From the NCBI RefSeq assembly GCF_004138125.1, contig NZ_RXHS01000007.1, forward strand, positions 1 through 64,000: a DNA stretch of 64,000 bases, in the 5' to 3' direction. Positions 18,170-28,107 of the stretch are shown here, piece after piece. Made by a program: the position numbers and the translations under genes. Every line of letters begins with the position of its first letter. Position 1 is the stretch's first letter. Origin of the DNA: Seramator thermalis (GTDB lineage: Bacteria; Bacteroidota; Bacteroidia; Bacteroidales; Dysgonomonadaceae). The notes under the pieces were generated by a model. The model made no database searches. It was not told where the DNA came from and saw nothing but the letters and a program-made list of their open reading frames with translations.

Positions 18170-19159
18170 ATGCAATTTTCTGTAATTATACCTGTTTTTA
18201 ATCGTCCCGACGAGGTGGATGAATTGTTGGACAGTTTGACGAAACAAACTTATCGGCAGTTCGAAGTGATTGTGGTAGAAGATGGTTCTACCCGAAAATG
18301 CGATGAAGTGGTGAATAAATACCGCGAAAAACTGTCTGTCGTTTATTTCGAAAAGCCCAATAGTGGTCCCGGACAATCGCGAAATGCCGGCGCCGAAAAA
18401 GCAAAGTACGAATATCTCGTTTTTTTCGATTCGGATTGCATCATTCCCGAAAATTATTTTCACGAGGTGAATCGATTCCTTTCCGATCACTACGTGGATG
18501 CTTACGGTGGCCCCGATCGTGCACTGCCTACATTTACAACGGTGCAAAAGGCAATAAATTATTCGATGACTTCTTTTTTTACGACCGGAGGTATTCGTGG
18601 GGGCAAAAAATCGATGGACAAATTTCATCCGCGCAGTTTTAATCTCGGAGTTTCTCGCAAAGCTTTCGACGCGATTGGCGGTTATGGCTCGATGCGTTTT
18701 GGCGAGGATATCGATTTCAGTTTGCGCCTCCTCGAACATGGCTTTAGTACCGCCCTCATACCTGAAGCTTTTGTGTATCACAAACGCCGTACCGATTTCA
18801 AAAAGTTTTATAAGCAAGTTTATAATTCGGGCATTGCACGCATTAATCTGTATTTGGCTCATCCTTCGTCGCTGAAACTTGTGCATTTGTTGCCTTCGTT
18901 TTTTGTAGTGGCGATGTGTTTTTTTGTCCTTAGCGCATTCATCTGCCCTTATGCGTTACTTATTCCACTGCTATATTGCTTGGCTGTTTTGGTCGATTCT
19001 TCGGCTCAAAACCGATCGATAAAAGTTGGTTTGTACAGTATTGCTGCCGCCTGGACTCAACTATTTGGTTATGGATTGGGCTTTTTATCGGCAGTTTGGA
19101 ATCGGTTGATACTTAAGAAAGGGGAATTCGGCGCATTCGAAAAAAATTTTTACGAATAG
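18170..19159 (+). CDS. Family 2 glycosyltransferase, membrane-associated
   Basis: The ATG at 18170 gives 329 residues starting MQFSVIIPVFNRPDEVDEL. An upstream in-frame ATG exists but the extension is hydrophobic and unlike the family. The GT-A domain has EVIVVEDGS and the metal-binding FFDSDC. A second motif, FGEDIDFSLRLLEHGF, fits the acceptor-side ED region. The C-terminus carries hydrophobic segments (about 240-290). It likely adds a sugar from a nucleotide donor to a cell-surface glycan at the inner membrane. It converges on fkp (17 bp apart), but sugar specificity is unknown. Confidence 0.88.
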   Translation: MQFSVIIPVFNRPDEVDELLDSLTKQTYRQFEVIVVEDGSTRKCDEVVNKYREKLSVVYFEKPNSGPGQSRNAGAEKAKYEYLVFFDSDCIIPENYFHEVNRFLSDHYVDAYGGPDRALPTFTTVQKAINYSMTSFFTTGGIRGGKKSMDKFHPRSFNLGVSRKAFDAIGGYGSMRFGEDIDFSLRLLEHGFSTALIPEAFVYHKRRTDFKKFYKQVYNSGIARINLYLAHPSSLKLVHLLPSFFVVAMCFFVLSAFICPYALLIPLLYCLAVLVDSSAQNRSIKVGLYSIAAAWTQLFGYGLGFLSAVWNRLILKKGEFGAFEKNFYE

Positions 19160-19175
19160 CCGTTTTCGTTAATTT

Positions 19176-22028
19176 TCAACTTCTGCTTATCTGCATTCCG
19201 GTAGGTGACAGATTCATTTCCACAAAACGGGCTTTTTCGTTAGGACGATTTTCGACGAGAATTTGTTTGATCTTGGCTGCTGCTTCCGGGCTTTTCGCTA
19301 CCATGTACAGATAGCCCCCGCCGCCGGCACCCGGAAGTTTGAGCCCGAGTGTATAATCTTTCACCAATGTGATGATTTTTTCGATCGAAGCGGGATTTGT
19401 CCCACAATCCAAACGTTTGTTTTGTTCCCAGGTTTTTGCCACATACCGGCCAAATTCCTCGAAATTATTTCGCTGTACGGCGTCAGCCAAATCTCGTGCA
19501 TGTTGTTTCATTTCGGCCAACTGCGACAGCGTTTCCGATTTGTTGAGAAACATGCCGGCAACAATTTCCTGTAAAATGTTTTTCGCCGTGCGTGTAATTC
19601 CGGTGTAATAGAGCAGGTGACAGTCGCGGTAGAAGGGGGCATTGAACAAATAGTCCGGCAGCCAGCTTGTCACGGGTGTTTGATCGAATCCGTCGGTGGT
19701 ACGAAGCAATTTTGCGCCACGCAAAATGCCTCCGTATTGGTCTTGCCAACCCCCGCCGGTAGTCAGCAGCTGTTCGAGTGCGAGCGTGTAATTGCAAATC
19801 TCATGTTCCGTTCGATTCAGTCCCAGAAAATCGGAAAGTACGCCAAGAACCGTTGCCGAAAGCACACTGCTTGTCCCCAATCCCGAACCGGCAGGAACAG
19901 CCGACAACAGGGTGATTTCGATGCCGCAGCCGAGTACCTGCAATTGCTCGCGCAGCGATGCAAAAGGTTGTGCCGAAAAATCGGGTGAAAAGCCGCATAA
20001 AACGAGCGCGGCTTTCGGAATGGAAAAAGGTGAACCTACGGTGTGAAACCGATGTAAAGCCTCGTAATCTTCCACTATTTCGGTTGCTCCCAAATCGATG
20101 GAGCGCAGGGTGATATTGAATTTTTTCGACGGTTTGGCGTAAACTTGAATGGGCGGTTGGGCGTTCAGTTCGATAGCCATATTGACCACGCTTCCTCCTT
20201 CCATCAGACAATAGGGCGGCGTATCGGTCCAGCCTCCGGCAAGGTCGATGCGTACAGGACTTCGTCCCCAAACAATCTGATCGGGATAGACGCTCATCGT
20301 GGGATTGACTTTTTCTGTTAAGACCGAATCGAGAATTCCTTTGCGAAGCAGCGAAAACGCTTGATCTCGATCGTTTTCGAACGTTTTTCCCGAGAGTTGA
20401 AGTACACGACTTCGGAACATTCGATTGTGAATTTGCGTCAGCAAATCGGTTTGCACGGGAATGGGCTCGGGGATGGGCAGTTTGTTGGCCGCAAAGGCTT
20501 GAGCTTCGGCTTCGAGATCGATCTGATAAAAAATGCTGTTGGCATAATTATTTGCCAATGCTACCCTGTTTTCGTTCAGCAAGGAAGCTCGCGAAGCCAA
20601 TATTTTTTCGATGTCGGCTCTCGATGTGATTTCGTCGGCCGATAGTCTTTCGTGATTCAGCCAAATTTCTTTCCCTTTTCCGTCGCGCTTATTGCCGATC
20701 ATCCATTGCAGCACCTCAATGATTTCGTCGGTAGTATCAACAAGTGGAAAGAGTTTTGAGAACTGAATATCGTCGATATTTTCCAACAAAACCTGCGCGA
20801 TTTCTACTCCTCGATCGGCGAACCACGACAATGCAGATTTTCCCATCCATAGTGTGGTTGCCGAATCTGCGGCTCCGGTGAATTTGTCTTCGAAGCCATA
20901 GGGACGAACGGCGAACTGTTGCCCAACGGGTATGATATCGATGCAGATACCGGATGGTAAATTTATCTCCCAATCGTTTGCCGGAATCCCCGTAAGAATG
21001 TGTTTTTCGTGAAGAATCCAGTGACTGCCGAGATGGGCATTTTCAATCCAAATCTCCGAATTATTCGACGAAAACGAAAGTTCAACATGCGCATTCTGGA
21101 CGAAAATGGCCGGATGCGGCTTTATTTTTTTGTGCAGGATGACCTTTTGATTGTTTGTTTGATTTTGTATGGAAAGCGTGGATGAAATCAATTCCTTTCC
21201 CGTTCCGAAATGATAGAATTCGGCATTGTCCAATGGCAAAATCGAAACGGTTAATTTGTTAATTTCTTCGTCGATGATGGTCGGATGTTTACCCATCGCC
21301 GGACCGAATTGCGAATACAGATCATAAAAACCGATTTCATCGCTTTTGCCCTTCCAACCCGACTTTTTCATCAAAATTTCCACTGCCTTGTCGCTCAGCA
21401 TCCACAAACCGATATCCATCATAAAATAATGCGATTGCGATAGGCTTTGCAGCGTAGCCGCATCGGGTTTTTGAAGCATGAAATCGAGTTCCGATGAAGA
21501 TGTCTGGTCAAAAAAGAATACGCCATGCCTGCCGGCAATATCACTGTCCACCCACACGCCGCAACAAACGATGTCGGCATCCGGGATGCGAGGGATTTTG
21601 CTTGTATTGTGAATATAAACATCGCCGCTGGCGACAAGTGTGTGAAAAGACAAGGGCGCAGCTTCCATCATTTTTTCGTAGAGAGGCAGCTGCAGTGAAA
21701 GGAGGGTCTGGTCGAGTTTTTGTCCACGCGCCCATCGGAAAATCGGAACGGGCAGAAAAATCTTCCCGATAGGAGCATAAGCCGGCAACCGCCTGCTCTG
21801 ACCTCCTGCATGAATCAAAATTCTTTTTTCGGAGCTTAACCAATCTCCAAATTTCAACGCGCTGTTTTCGCTTTCTCTGCAGGTATCGAGCAACCATGCC
21901 GTTCCTCCCCCTGATCCCAATTTTTTGTCTTGAGGATCGGATGTGAAAAAATAATCATTCCAAGTAGGATTATTGTCTTTTCGAAGGTATTCGGCCAGGT
22001 TAGGTGGCAGAGAAAGGAGTTTTTTCAT
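19176..22028 (-). CDS. fkp: Bifunctional L-fucokinase / L-fucose-1-phosphate guanylyltransferase
   Basis: This 950-residue protein has the length and domain order of Bacteroides Fkp. The N-terminal nucleotidyltransferase half has GSGGGTAWLL and HAGGQSRRLPAYAPIGK. A left-handed beta-helix-like middle follows. The C-terminal GHMP kinase has RIDLAGGWTDTPPY, AVPAGSGLGTSSVLSATVL and KLPGAGGGGYLYMV. It converts salvaged L-fucose to fucose-1-phosphate and then GDP-fucose, used to fucosylate surface capsule and glycoproteins. It begins 5 bp after the upp stop, so the two are probably co-transcribed. Confidence 0.96.
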   Translation of the reverse strand: MKKLLSLPPNLAEYLRKDNNPTWNDYFFTSDPQDKKLGSGGGTAWLLDTCRESENSALKFGDWLSSEKRILIHAGGQSRRLPAYAPIGKIFLPVPIFRWARGQKLDQTLLSLQLPLYEKMMEAAPLSFHTLVASGDVYIHNTSKIPRIPDADIVCCGVWVDSDIAGRHGVFFFDQTSSSELDFMLQKPDAATLQSLSQSHYFMMDIGLWMLSDKAVEILMKKSGWKGKSDEIGFYDLYSQFGPAMGKHPTIIDEEINKLTVSILPLDNAEFYHFGTGKELISSTLSIQNQTNNQKVILHKKIKPHPAIFVQNAHVELSFSSNNSEIWIENAHLGSHWILHEKHILTGIPANDWEINLPSGICIDIIPVGQQFAVRPYGFEDKFTGAADSATTLWMGKSALSWFADRGVEIAQVLLENIDDIQFSKLFPLVDTTDEIIEVLQWMIGNKRDGKGKEIWLNHERLSADEITSRADIEKILASRASLLNENRVALANNYANSIFYQIDLEAEAQAFAANKLPIPEPIPVQTDLLTQIHNRMFRSRVLQLSGKTFENDRDQAFSLLRKGILDSVLTEKVNPTMSVYPDQIVWGRSPVRIDLAGGWTDTPPYCLMEGGSVVNMAIELNAQPPIQVYAKPSKKFNITLRSIDLGATEIVEDYEALHRFHTVGSPFSIPKAALVLCGFSPDFSAQPFASLREQLQVLGCGIEITLLSAVPAGSGLGTSSVLSATVLGVLSDFLGLNRTEHEICNYTLALEQLLTTGGGWQDQYGGILRGAKLLRTTDGFDQTPVTSWLPDYLFNAPFYRDCHLLYYTGITRTAKNILQEIVAGMFLNKSETLSQLAEMKQHARDLADAVQRNNFEEFGRYVAKTWEQNKRLDCGTNPASIEKIITLVKDYTLGLKLPGAGGGGYLYMVAKSPEAAAKIKQILVENRPNEKARFVEMNLSPTGMQISRS

Positions 22029-22033
22029 CTTGT

Positions 22034-22690
22034 TCAGTCTTTTATCCCGTACGCCAAATCGCCGGCATCACCCAGCCCCGGCACAATGTAGGCATGTTCG
22101 TTGAGTTCGGGGTCAATAGCTGCAGTCCAAATGGTTGTTTTTTCTTCGGGAAAATTGTTCTTGCAATATTCGATTGCTTGTTTGCTGGCTATAATAGTTG
22201 CAAGATGAATTTTGTCCGGGTTCCCTTTTGTAAGTAAAGCCTTATATGTCAACTCCATACTGCTGCCCGTAGCGAGCATGGGATCGGTGAGGATCAGCGT
22301 CTTTCCCTCGATGCGGGGTGAGGCGATGTATTCGATGAAGATGTTGAACGATTCGTAGCTTTCTTTATACTTGCGGTATGCCGAAACAAAGGCATTTTCG
22401 GCCCCATCGAAATAATTCAGAAATCCGTGATGAAACGGCAATCCCGCTCTCAAAATCGTGCCGATTACGATGTTTTCGCAAGGAAGATTGATTTCGCTTA
22501 TTCCGAGCGGAGTTTGGATTTTTTTTGCTTCATAAGTCAATGTTTTGCTTATTTCGTATGCCATTACTTCACCGATGCGTTCGATGTTTCTTCTGAATCG
22601 GAGACGATCGTTTTGAATATCTATATCCCTGATTTCTCGCACAAAAGAGTTAAGGAGAGAGTTGTTTTCCGAAAAATTTATAATTCTCAT
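22034..22690 (-). CDS. upp: Uracil phosphoribosyltransferase
   Basis: This enzyme makes UMP from uracil and PRPP. I chose the ATG at 22690 (218 residues, MRIINFSENNSLLNSFV) because it matches the usual start of Bacteroidetes Upp. The longer frame from 22765 would begin upstream of a good -7 element. The PRPP loop is in GKTLILTDPMLATGSSM and the C-terminus YIVPGLGDAGDLAYG carries the uracil-binding region. It is the first gene of an upp-fkp pair. Confidence 0.93.
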   Translation of the reverse strand: MRIINFSENNSLLNSFVREIRDIDIQNDRLRFRRNIERIGEVMAYEISKTLTYEAKKIQTPLGISEINLPCENIVIGTILRAGLPFHHGFLNYFDGAENAFVSAYRKYKESYESFNIFIEYIASPRIEGKTLILTDPMLATGSSMELTYKALLTKGNPDKIHLATIIASKQAIEYCKNNFPEEKTTIWTAAIDPELNEHAYIVPGLGDAGDLAYGIKD

Positions 22691-22731
22691 CAGTAGGAGG
22701 TTGTTAGCGTTATTTATTTTTTTTCGGAAAA

Positions 22732-22739
22732 CAAAGGTA
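22732..22739 (-). promoter_or_regulatory. Bacteroidetes -7 element for upp-fkp
   Basis: On the minus strand this reads TACCTTTG, matching TAnnTTTG. Transcription would start about 35 bases before the ATG at 22690, which supports the shorter upp start. Confidence 0.45.
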
Positions 22740-22855
22740 ATCGTTTTGTCTTGATCTATAAACATTTTGAACGTTATTTTGTTTTATTTTCATCGGTGTG
22801 AAGAAATTTATTACGGAAATTTTTCTTTAATCTTTTCTTTTTCTGTGTAAATGAT

Positions 22856-22863
22856 TATCTTTG
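22856..22863 (+). promoter_or_regulatory. Bacteroidetes -7 element for pckA
   Basis: TATCTTTG matches TAnnTTTG and lies 75 bp before the pckA ATG. The -33 region is T-rich but has no clear TTTG. Confidence 0.5.
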
Positions 22864-22938
22864 TCTCGTTGTTTTTAGGCTCACATCTGAAGATTTCATC
22901 ACTAAATATTTTATCAAATCATTTCAACAACTAAACAA

Positions 22939-24531
22939 ATGGCAAATTTAGATTTAAGCAAGTATGGGATTAAGGGCGATTTCGAGATTGTCCACAATCC
23001 ATCTTATGAGACTCTTTTTCAGGATGAAATGAATCCTGCAAACGAAGGCTTTGAAAGAGCTAAGTTAACAAAAACAGGTGCTACGGCTGTTTATACCGGA
23101 AAATTTACCGGACGTTCACCCAAAGACAAATTTTTTGTAAAAGATGCCGTTACCGAAAACACGTTGTGGTGGGACGGTACGATCAATCGCCCTTGCACCA
23201 AGGAGGCATTCGATTATTGCAAAGGTCGTGTTGTTGAACAACTTTCGAAAGCCAAAAAACTGTATGTAGTCGATACATTTTGCGGAACAAATGAGGATAC
23301 CCGGATGAAAGTTCGCTTCATCATGGAAGTGGCATGGCAGGCACATTTCGTTACCAACATGTTTATTCGTCCTTCTCACTACGAGCTTGCCCATTATGGC
23401 GAACCTGATTTCGTTTGCCTCAATGGTTCGAAAACCACCAACGACAAATGGCAGGAACACGGATTGAATTCCGAAAATTTCACACTTTTCGATTTGACCG
23501 AAAGAATGCAGGTTATCGGAGGCACATGGTATGGCGGCGAAATGAAGAAAGGCATTTTCTCGTTGATGAACTACTACCTTCCTTTGAAAGGCATTGCTTC
23601 GATGCACTGCTCTGCCAATGTGGGCAAGGATGGTGACGTTGCTATTTTCTTCGGACTTTCCGGAACAGGCAAAACCACTCTTTCGGCTGACCCGAAACGT
23701 TATCTGATTGGGGACGACGAACATGGATGGGATGATCACGGTATTTTCAATTACGAAGGCGGTTGCTACGCAAAAGTTATTAACTTGAGCGAAGAAAACG
23801 AACCGGATATTTGGAGAGCTATTCGTCGCGATTCGCTGCTCGAAAACGTTACGGTTGACGACGAAGGCAACATCGATTTTGCCGATAGTTCGACAACTGA
23901 AAACACACGAGTTTCATACCCGATTTATTTTATCAACAAAATCGTTCTTCCGTCACGTGCAGGACATGCCAACAAGGTAATTTATCTGTCGGCCGATGCA
24001 TTTGGAGTTTTGCCCCCGGTTTCCATCTTGGATGACAAACAGGCTCAATATCACTTCCTTTGCGGATTTACTTCGAAACTTGCCGGAACCGAACGCGGTA
24101 TTACCGAACCTGTTCCTTCCTTCTCGCCTGCATTCGGCGAAGCTTTCCTTACACTTCACCCGACTATCTATGCACAGCGTTTGGTTGAAAAAATGCAAGC
24201 TCACGGTGCAAAAGCTTATTTGGTGAATACGGGTTGGAATGGCACCGGAAAACGTATTTCCATTAAAGATACGCGTGCCATCATCGATGCCATCATTGAC
24301 GGTTCAATTGAAGAAGCCGAAAAAGTTCATATTCCTATCATGAACCTGACAGCTCCCAAAAAATTAAACAATGTTTCGGAAGGTATTCTCGATCCTCGCG
24401 ATACGTATGCCGACAAATCGGAATGGGAAGCTAAAGCCAGGAAATTGGCTGCCATGTATATCGAAAACTTCAAACAATATTGCGATAACGATGCTGCTAA
24501 AGCATTGATTCCTTCAGGACCGCAATTGTAA
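22939..24531 (+). CDS. pckA: Phosphoenolpyruvate carboxykinase (ATP)
   Basis: The 530-residue enzyme interconverts oxaloacetate plus ATP with PEP, CO2 and ADP. In Bacteroidales it mainly fixes CO2 on the route to succinate. Motifs include [16 protein letters not shown], the kinase-1a P-loop [16 protein letters not shown] and the metal-binding [13 protein letters not shown]. Length is normal for the ATP-dependent family. It is a single-gene unit with its own promoter and a clear terminator 30 bp downstream. Confidence 0.97.
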   Translation: MANLDLSKYGIKGDFEIVHNPSYETLFQDEMNPANEGFERAKLTKTGATAVYTGKFTGRSPKDKFFVKDAVTENTLWWDGTINRPCTKEAFDYCKGRVVEQLSKAKKLYVVDTFCGTNEDTRMKVRFIMEVAWQAHFVTNMFIRPSHYELAHYGEPDFVCLNGSKTTNDKWQEHGLNSENFTLFDLTERMQVIGGTWYGGEMKKGIFSLMNYYLPLKGIASMHCSANVGKDGDVAIFFGLSGTGKTTLSADPKRYLIGDDEHGWDDHGIFNYEGGCYAKVINLSEENEPDIWRAIRRDSLLENVTVDDEGNIDFADSSTTENTRVSYPIYFINKIVLPSRAGHANKVIYLSADAFGVLPPVSILDDKQAQYHFLCGFTSKLAGTERGITEPVPSFSPAFGEAFLTLHPTIYAQRLVEKMQAHGAKAYLVNTGWNGTGKRISIKDTRAIIDAIIDGSIEEAEKVHIPIMNLTAPKKLNNVSEGILDPRDTYADKSEWEAKARKLAAMYIENFKQYCDNDAAKALIPSGPQL

Positions 24532-24560
24532 TTTGAAATATTTCGGTTTCAATAAAAATA

Positions 24561-24594
24561 AATCCCGCACTTCGACTTGAAGGCGGGATTTTCT
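24561..24594. terminator. Rho-independent terminator between pckA and amt
   Basis: AATCCCGC (24561-24568) pairs with GCGGGATT (24583-24590); an inner CTTC/GAAG extends the stem. A T-run follows on the plus strand and an A-rich stretch precedes it, so it may serve both convergent genes. Confidence 0.85.
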
Positions 24595-24643
24595 TCATAA
24601 TAGTATAACAGGTTTTTTCATAATAATCGTATCGCAAATTTTT

Positions 24644-25969
24644 TCAAAAAGAGGATGAAATGTCGGTTGCAACTTCACCGTGCTGAGTAATATCCAAGCC
24701 ACGTTCTTCCTGCAATTCGGTTACGCGCATCGGCAGAATTAAATTTGTGAGTTTGTAAAGCAGGTAACTGCCTCCAAAAGTGAAGACGCCAACCACGATC
24801 AAAGCCACAAGATGATAGAGAAAGATTGTTGGATCGCCGTAAATTAATCCGACATCTTTTGCAAATACTCCGGTGAGTAGCATTCCAACCATTCCTCCAA
24901 TACCATGACATGGGAAAACATCGAGCGTGTCGTCGATGCTGCTGCGTGATTTTAATCTGACGGCAAAATAGCTAACCAATGCGCCGGCAAATCCTATGAA
25001 AATACTTTGACCCACATTGACAAAGCCTGCCGCCGGAGTGATGGCTACAAGTCCGACTACGGCACCTACAGCAGCTCCCGTTGCCGAACGTTTTTTCCCG
25101 CGTGCTCCGTCGGTGAGCATCCAGGTGAGCATGGCTGTTGCCGATGCCAGATTAGTATTGATGAATGCTGTTACTGCCACTTCATTGGCTGCTAAAGCCG
25201 ACCCGCCATTAAATCCAAACCAGCCGAACCAAAGTAATCCGGTGCCTAACAAAATGTATGGGACGTTTGTGGGATTGCTTTCCTCGCCGTCTTTGCGCCT
25301 GCCCAGAAATATTGCGCCGCTCAAAGCGGCGAAACCGGCAGAAATATGTACAACCGTTCCCCCTGCAAAATCTAAAACTCCCCATTTGTGCAGAAAGCCT
25401 TCGGGATGCCATGTCCAATGTGCCAGCGGAGCATAGATAAAGAGTGAAAATAGAACGATGAACAGCATTAATGATGAAAAGCGAATTCTTTCGGCCAATC
25501 CTCCCGTGATGAGAGCCGGTGTGATAATCGCAAATTTGAGCTGGAACACGGCAAATAGCGCAAAGGGAATGGTCGCTGCAAAATCGGGATTGGGCGCAGT
25601 TCCCACGTTTTTAAACATAAAAAACGTAAGCGGATTTCCAATGAATCCCCCGATGCTGTCGCCAAAAGCAAGACTGAATCCTACCACAATCCATATCACG
25701 CTGATGATACCCAGCGTAATAAAACTTTGGAGTAGGGTGGATACGAGGTTTTTGTATCTGACCATCCCTCCGTAAAAAAATGCCAGACCGGGCGTCATGA
25801 GCAATACCAGCGCCGATGCCATCAACATCCATGCGGTATCAGCGCCATTGATGGCGGCGTCGGCAACATGGGGTGTTGTATCATCTACCGGAATCAACGC
25901 TATGACTGCTATTACCGATAAAAAGATAAAGGGCGTTAGATATCTCCTCTTTGAGTTCTTTTCGTTCAT
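24644..25969 (-). CDS. amt: Amt/MEP/Rh-family ammonium transporter
   Basis: The 441-residue protein has an N-terminal signal-like helix and about eleven membrane helices. Family motifs are AWMLMASALVLLMTPGLAFFYGGM near the N-terminus and FPCHGIGGMVG with the pore His near the C-terminus (the Amt twin-His region, with HWTWHPEGFLHKWGVLDFAG in the middle). It takes up ammonium across the inner membrane. No glnK or glnB regulator gene is next to it, which is unusual for bacterial amt. Confidence 0.95.
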   Translation of the reverse strand: MNEKNSKRRYLTPFIFLSVIAVIALIPVDDTTPHVADAAINGADTAWMLMASALVLLMTPGLAFFYGGMVRYKNLVSTLLQSFITLGIISVIWIVVGFSLAFGDSIGGFIGNPLTFFMFKNVGTAPNPDFAATIPFALFAVFQLKFAIITPALITGGLAERIRFSSLMLFIVLFSLFIYAPLAHWTWHPEGFLHKWGVLDFAGGTVVHISAGFAALSGAIFLGRRKDGEESNPTNVPYILLGTGLLWFGWFGFNGGSALAANEVAVTAFINTNLASATAMLTWMLTDGARGKKRSATGAAVGAVVGLVAITPAAGFVNVGQSIFIGFAGALVSYFAVRLKSRSSIDDTLDVFPCHGIGGMVGMLLTGVFAKDVGLIYGDPTIFLYHLVALIVVGVFTFGGSYLLYKLTNLILPMRVTELQEERGLDITQHGEVATDISSSF

Positions 25970-26018
25970 TTTGTAATTATTTTAGAGCAATGATTGTCAT
26001 AAAGAAATTAATTCACTG

Positions 26019-26026
26019 CAAATGTA
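26019..26026 (-). promoter_or_regulatory. Bacteroidetes -7 element for amt
   Basis: On the minus strand this reads TACATTTG (TAnnTTTG), 50 bp before the amt ATG. No good -33 was recognised. Confidence 0.4.
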
Positions 26027-26179
26027 TAAAAAATATTACAATAAAAACATTATACAATACAAAAAGATTTTATATCAATATATATAATTTCAAAATGATT
26101 TTTCCGATAAATAAAAAAATCGCTCTGCCTACGTTCGGGCGATTCTCTCAAAATAGATTACAATATGGTTTCGGATGAG

Positions 26180-26960
26180 AAGATGCAGTCTTGATCTTTT
26201 TTGGCATCAAGGCAAAAAAACATGTGGGGTTTGGGGCAACGCCCTAAGAGTCAATGGATAATGGATAATGCACAATGTATAATTTACCGATTGAAGGATT
26301 TATCGATTTGATAATTCATTGAAATTCTTATTTCTCTATTTCCCATTTCTCTATTTCTTGTTAATTCTCAATTATCCATTAGTTCATAACTCTTCCCCGC
26401 CTTCGGCGGTACCCCTCTTATCTTAAGAGGGGAATAGTTTTGGGATCACGTTTACCGTAGCTGTCCCCTTAAGATAAGGGGACAAGTGCTGCCGCCAGGC
26501 AGCACAGGGGTTATGATATTCTGAGGACGAAGCCAACTTTGCGTCTTTGCATCTTCGTGGCAAATAAAAGTACTGCCTTCTAGGCAGGTTTCTGGCGACG
26601 ATTCATGCCGCAGAATAAATTCTGCGGTTATGGAAATCCGGCTTTTCAAGCCCAAAAAGTTTTCAATGCACGAACTCATCGTTGCCTGAAAGGCAAAAAC
26701 ATTCATAACCGCAGGTCGGCGACCTGCGGACAAAGCTGCAACAAACATACGCTGCCTGAAAGGCAGAACTCTTGCCGCGTTGTACAAATGAATATCCACA
26801 CCGGCAAAAAGAACAAACAAAAGGAAAATTCGTAATTTAAAATTCTCCCTTCCGACTTCTTCACTTCTTTCCTAAATTCTCAATTATCCATTATACATTC
26901 TTTTTGGCATCAAGGCAAAAAAGAATGTGGTGTTTGGGGCAACGCCCCAAAGAGTCAATG
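26180..26960. repeat. Intergenic cluster of short hairpin repeats (locus A)
   Basis: The gene-free stretch 26027-27065 holds a chain of perfect short palindromes. They are TAAGAGGGG-type at 26412-26432, TGTCCCCTTA/TAAGGGGACA at 26462-26484, GTGCTGCC/GGCAGCAC at 26486-26505, CTGCCT/AGGCAG at 26573-26587 and 26752-26766, CCGCAGAAT/ATTCTGCGG at 26608-26627, GGCTT/AAGCC at 26640-26652, TTGCCT/AGGCAA at 26682-26696 and CCGCAGGTC/GACCTGCGG at 26709-26729. TTGGGGC/GCCCCAA hairpins lie at 26231-26247 (one arm imperfect) and 26934-26950. Loops are mostly 2-4 nt. No protein gene is credible here. Confidence 0.8.
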
Positions 26961-27065
26961 AACGCCATGAGTTGTGCAAAAAAAGCTGATACCTCTTAAG
27001 ATAATGGTTTCGCTTTTTCCCATACAAAGTCATATAGAACCGAAAATTCTCAAAAAATAATTGCT

Positions 27066-27863
27066 TTATTCGTCTAATATTTTCAGCTCCACTTTTCTGA
27101 ATTCGCACGGATGACCTTCACTTTGCAGGGAAATCGTTCCCTTGCTCAACATTATTCCGCCGTTGAGTTTCACAAGTTTCGAAAAAGTCGCATCGCGATC
27201 GTCCAATTGAGGCTGTTGGTAGGTAATTACGGTGTCGCCGTTCATGATGTGCTTAATGATGCCGTTGCCATGAACTTCAACCTCAGCCGTTACCCATTGA
27301 TCACCAAACACGGGTTTCGACGATGAGTTGGTGCAATGATCAAGTATCAATTGGTTGTTCATCACGATATTCGTACCGGGTGTGCAGACATTCATATTTG
27401 TGCGTTCAACCAGCGAATCGCTTCCCAAAAGTTGCACCTCGATGGAAGTTGGGAATTCCTGATTCTTTTCCATCGATTGAGGTGTCTGTCCATGAATCAT
27501 GATGCCACTGTTTCGGTAAGCCCATTCGGGAGCACCCGGACATTGATCGCCGGTCAAACGATACTCAACACGGAGAATGTAATGCGAAAATTCATCCTTA
27601 TAAAAAATGTGCCCAAACCGATTGCGAAGCGAATCATAAGCATCATATCTTACTTTCAGAATGCCATCTTCCACACGAAACGTGTTCCCGAAATTATCTC
27701 CTGCATCGTATCCGCAGATTTTTACGGTCCAACCCGACAAATCTTTCCCGTTGAAGAGTTGAATCCATTCGCCGTCGGTGTTCGATTGATTTTTGTTTTG
27801 CGAGCATGAAAATAAAATCACTGCCGAAAAAAATAACGAAATAAAAAGAAATGTGTGTTTCAT
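27066..27863 (-). CDS. DUF1080 (3-keto-disaccharide hydrolase-like) lipoprotein
   Basis: The ATG at 27863 gives 265 residues with lipoprotein signal MKHTFLFISLFFSAVILFSC (Cys20). The longer frame starting at 27914 adds a non-signal extension. The DUF1080 concanavalin-like fold is shown by WIQLFNGKDLSGWTV near the N-terminus and by YRNSGIMIHGQ and GGIMLSKGTISLQSEGHP later. Some members cleave 3-keto-glucosides; the substrate here is unknown. It is a single gene, divergent from the esterase. Confidence 0.88.
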   Translation of the reverse strand: MKHTFLFISLFFSAVILFSCSQNKNQSNTDGEWIQLFNGKDLSGWTVKICGYDAGDNFGNTFRVEDGILKVRYDAYDSLRNRFGHIFYKDEFSHYILRVEYRLTGDQCPGAPEWAYRNSGIMIHGQTPQSMEKNQEFPTSIEVQLLGSDSLVERTNMNVCTPGTNIVMNNQLILDHCTNSSSKPVFGDQWVTAEVEVHGNGIIKHIMNGDTVITYQQPQLDDRDATFSKLVKLNGGIMLSKGTISLQSEGHPCEFRKVELKILDE

Positions 27864-28062
27864 CTGTTTATTTTTTTTTGAATGAGTTGAGGTATTCTGC
27901 AAAAATACATACAATTTTTAATTGTTCTACTGGTTACAAGGTTTAATGATGTGAGAAATATGACTTTTTGCACAACAGACCCTTCATCTCCAAATTTACG
28001 CGAGAACGATAAAAATGTTTTTTGTTTAGCCGTTTTTGTGTAGCTCATTTGTTGAAATTGAC

Positions 28063-28070
28063 TATTTTTG
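28063..28070 (+). promoter_or_regulatory. Bacteroidetes -7 element for the esterase
   Basis: TATTTTTG matches TAnnTTTG 37 bp before the ATG at 28108. The -33 element is unclear. Confidence 0.35.
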
Positions 28071-28107
28071 TATCAGATCAACCTTGTTTATTTAAAATTT
28101 CCACAAA

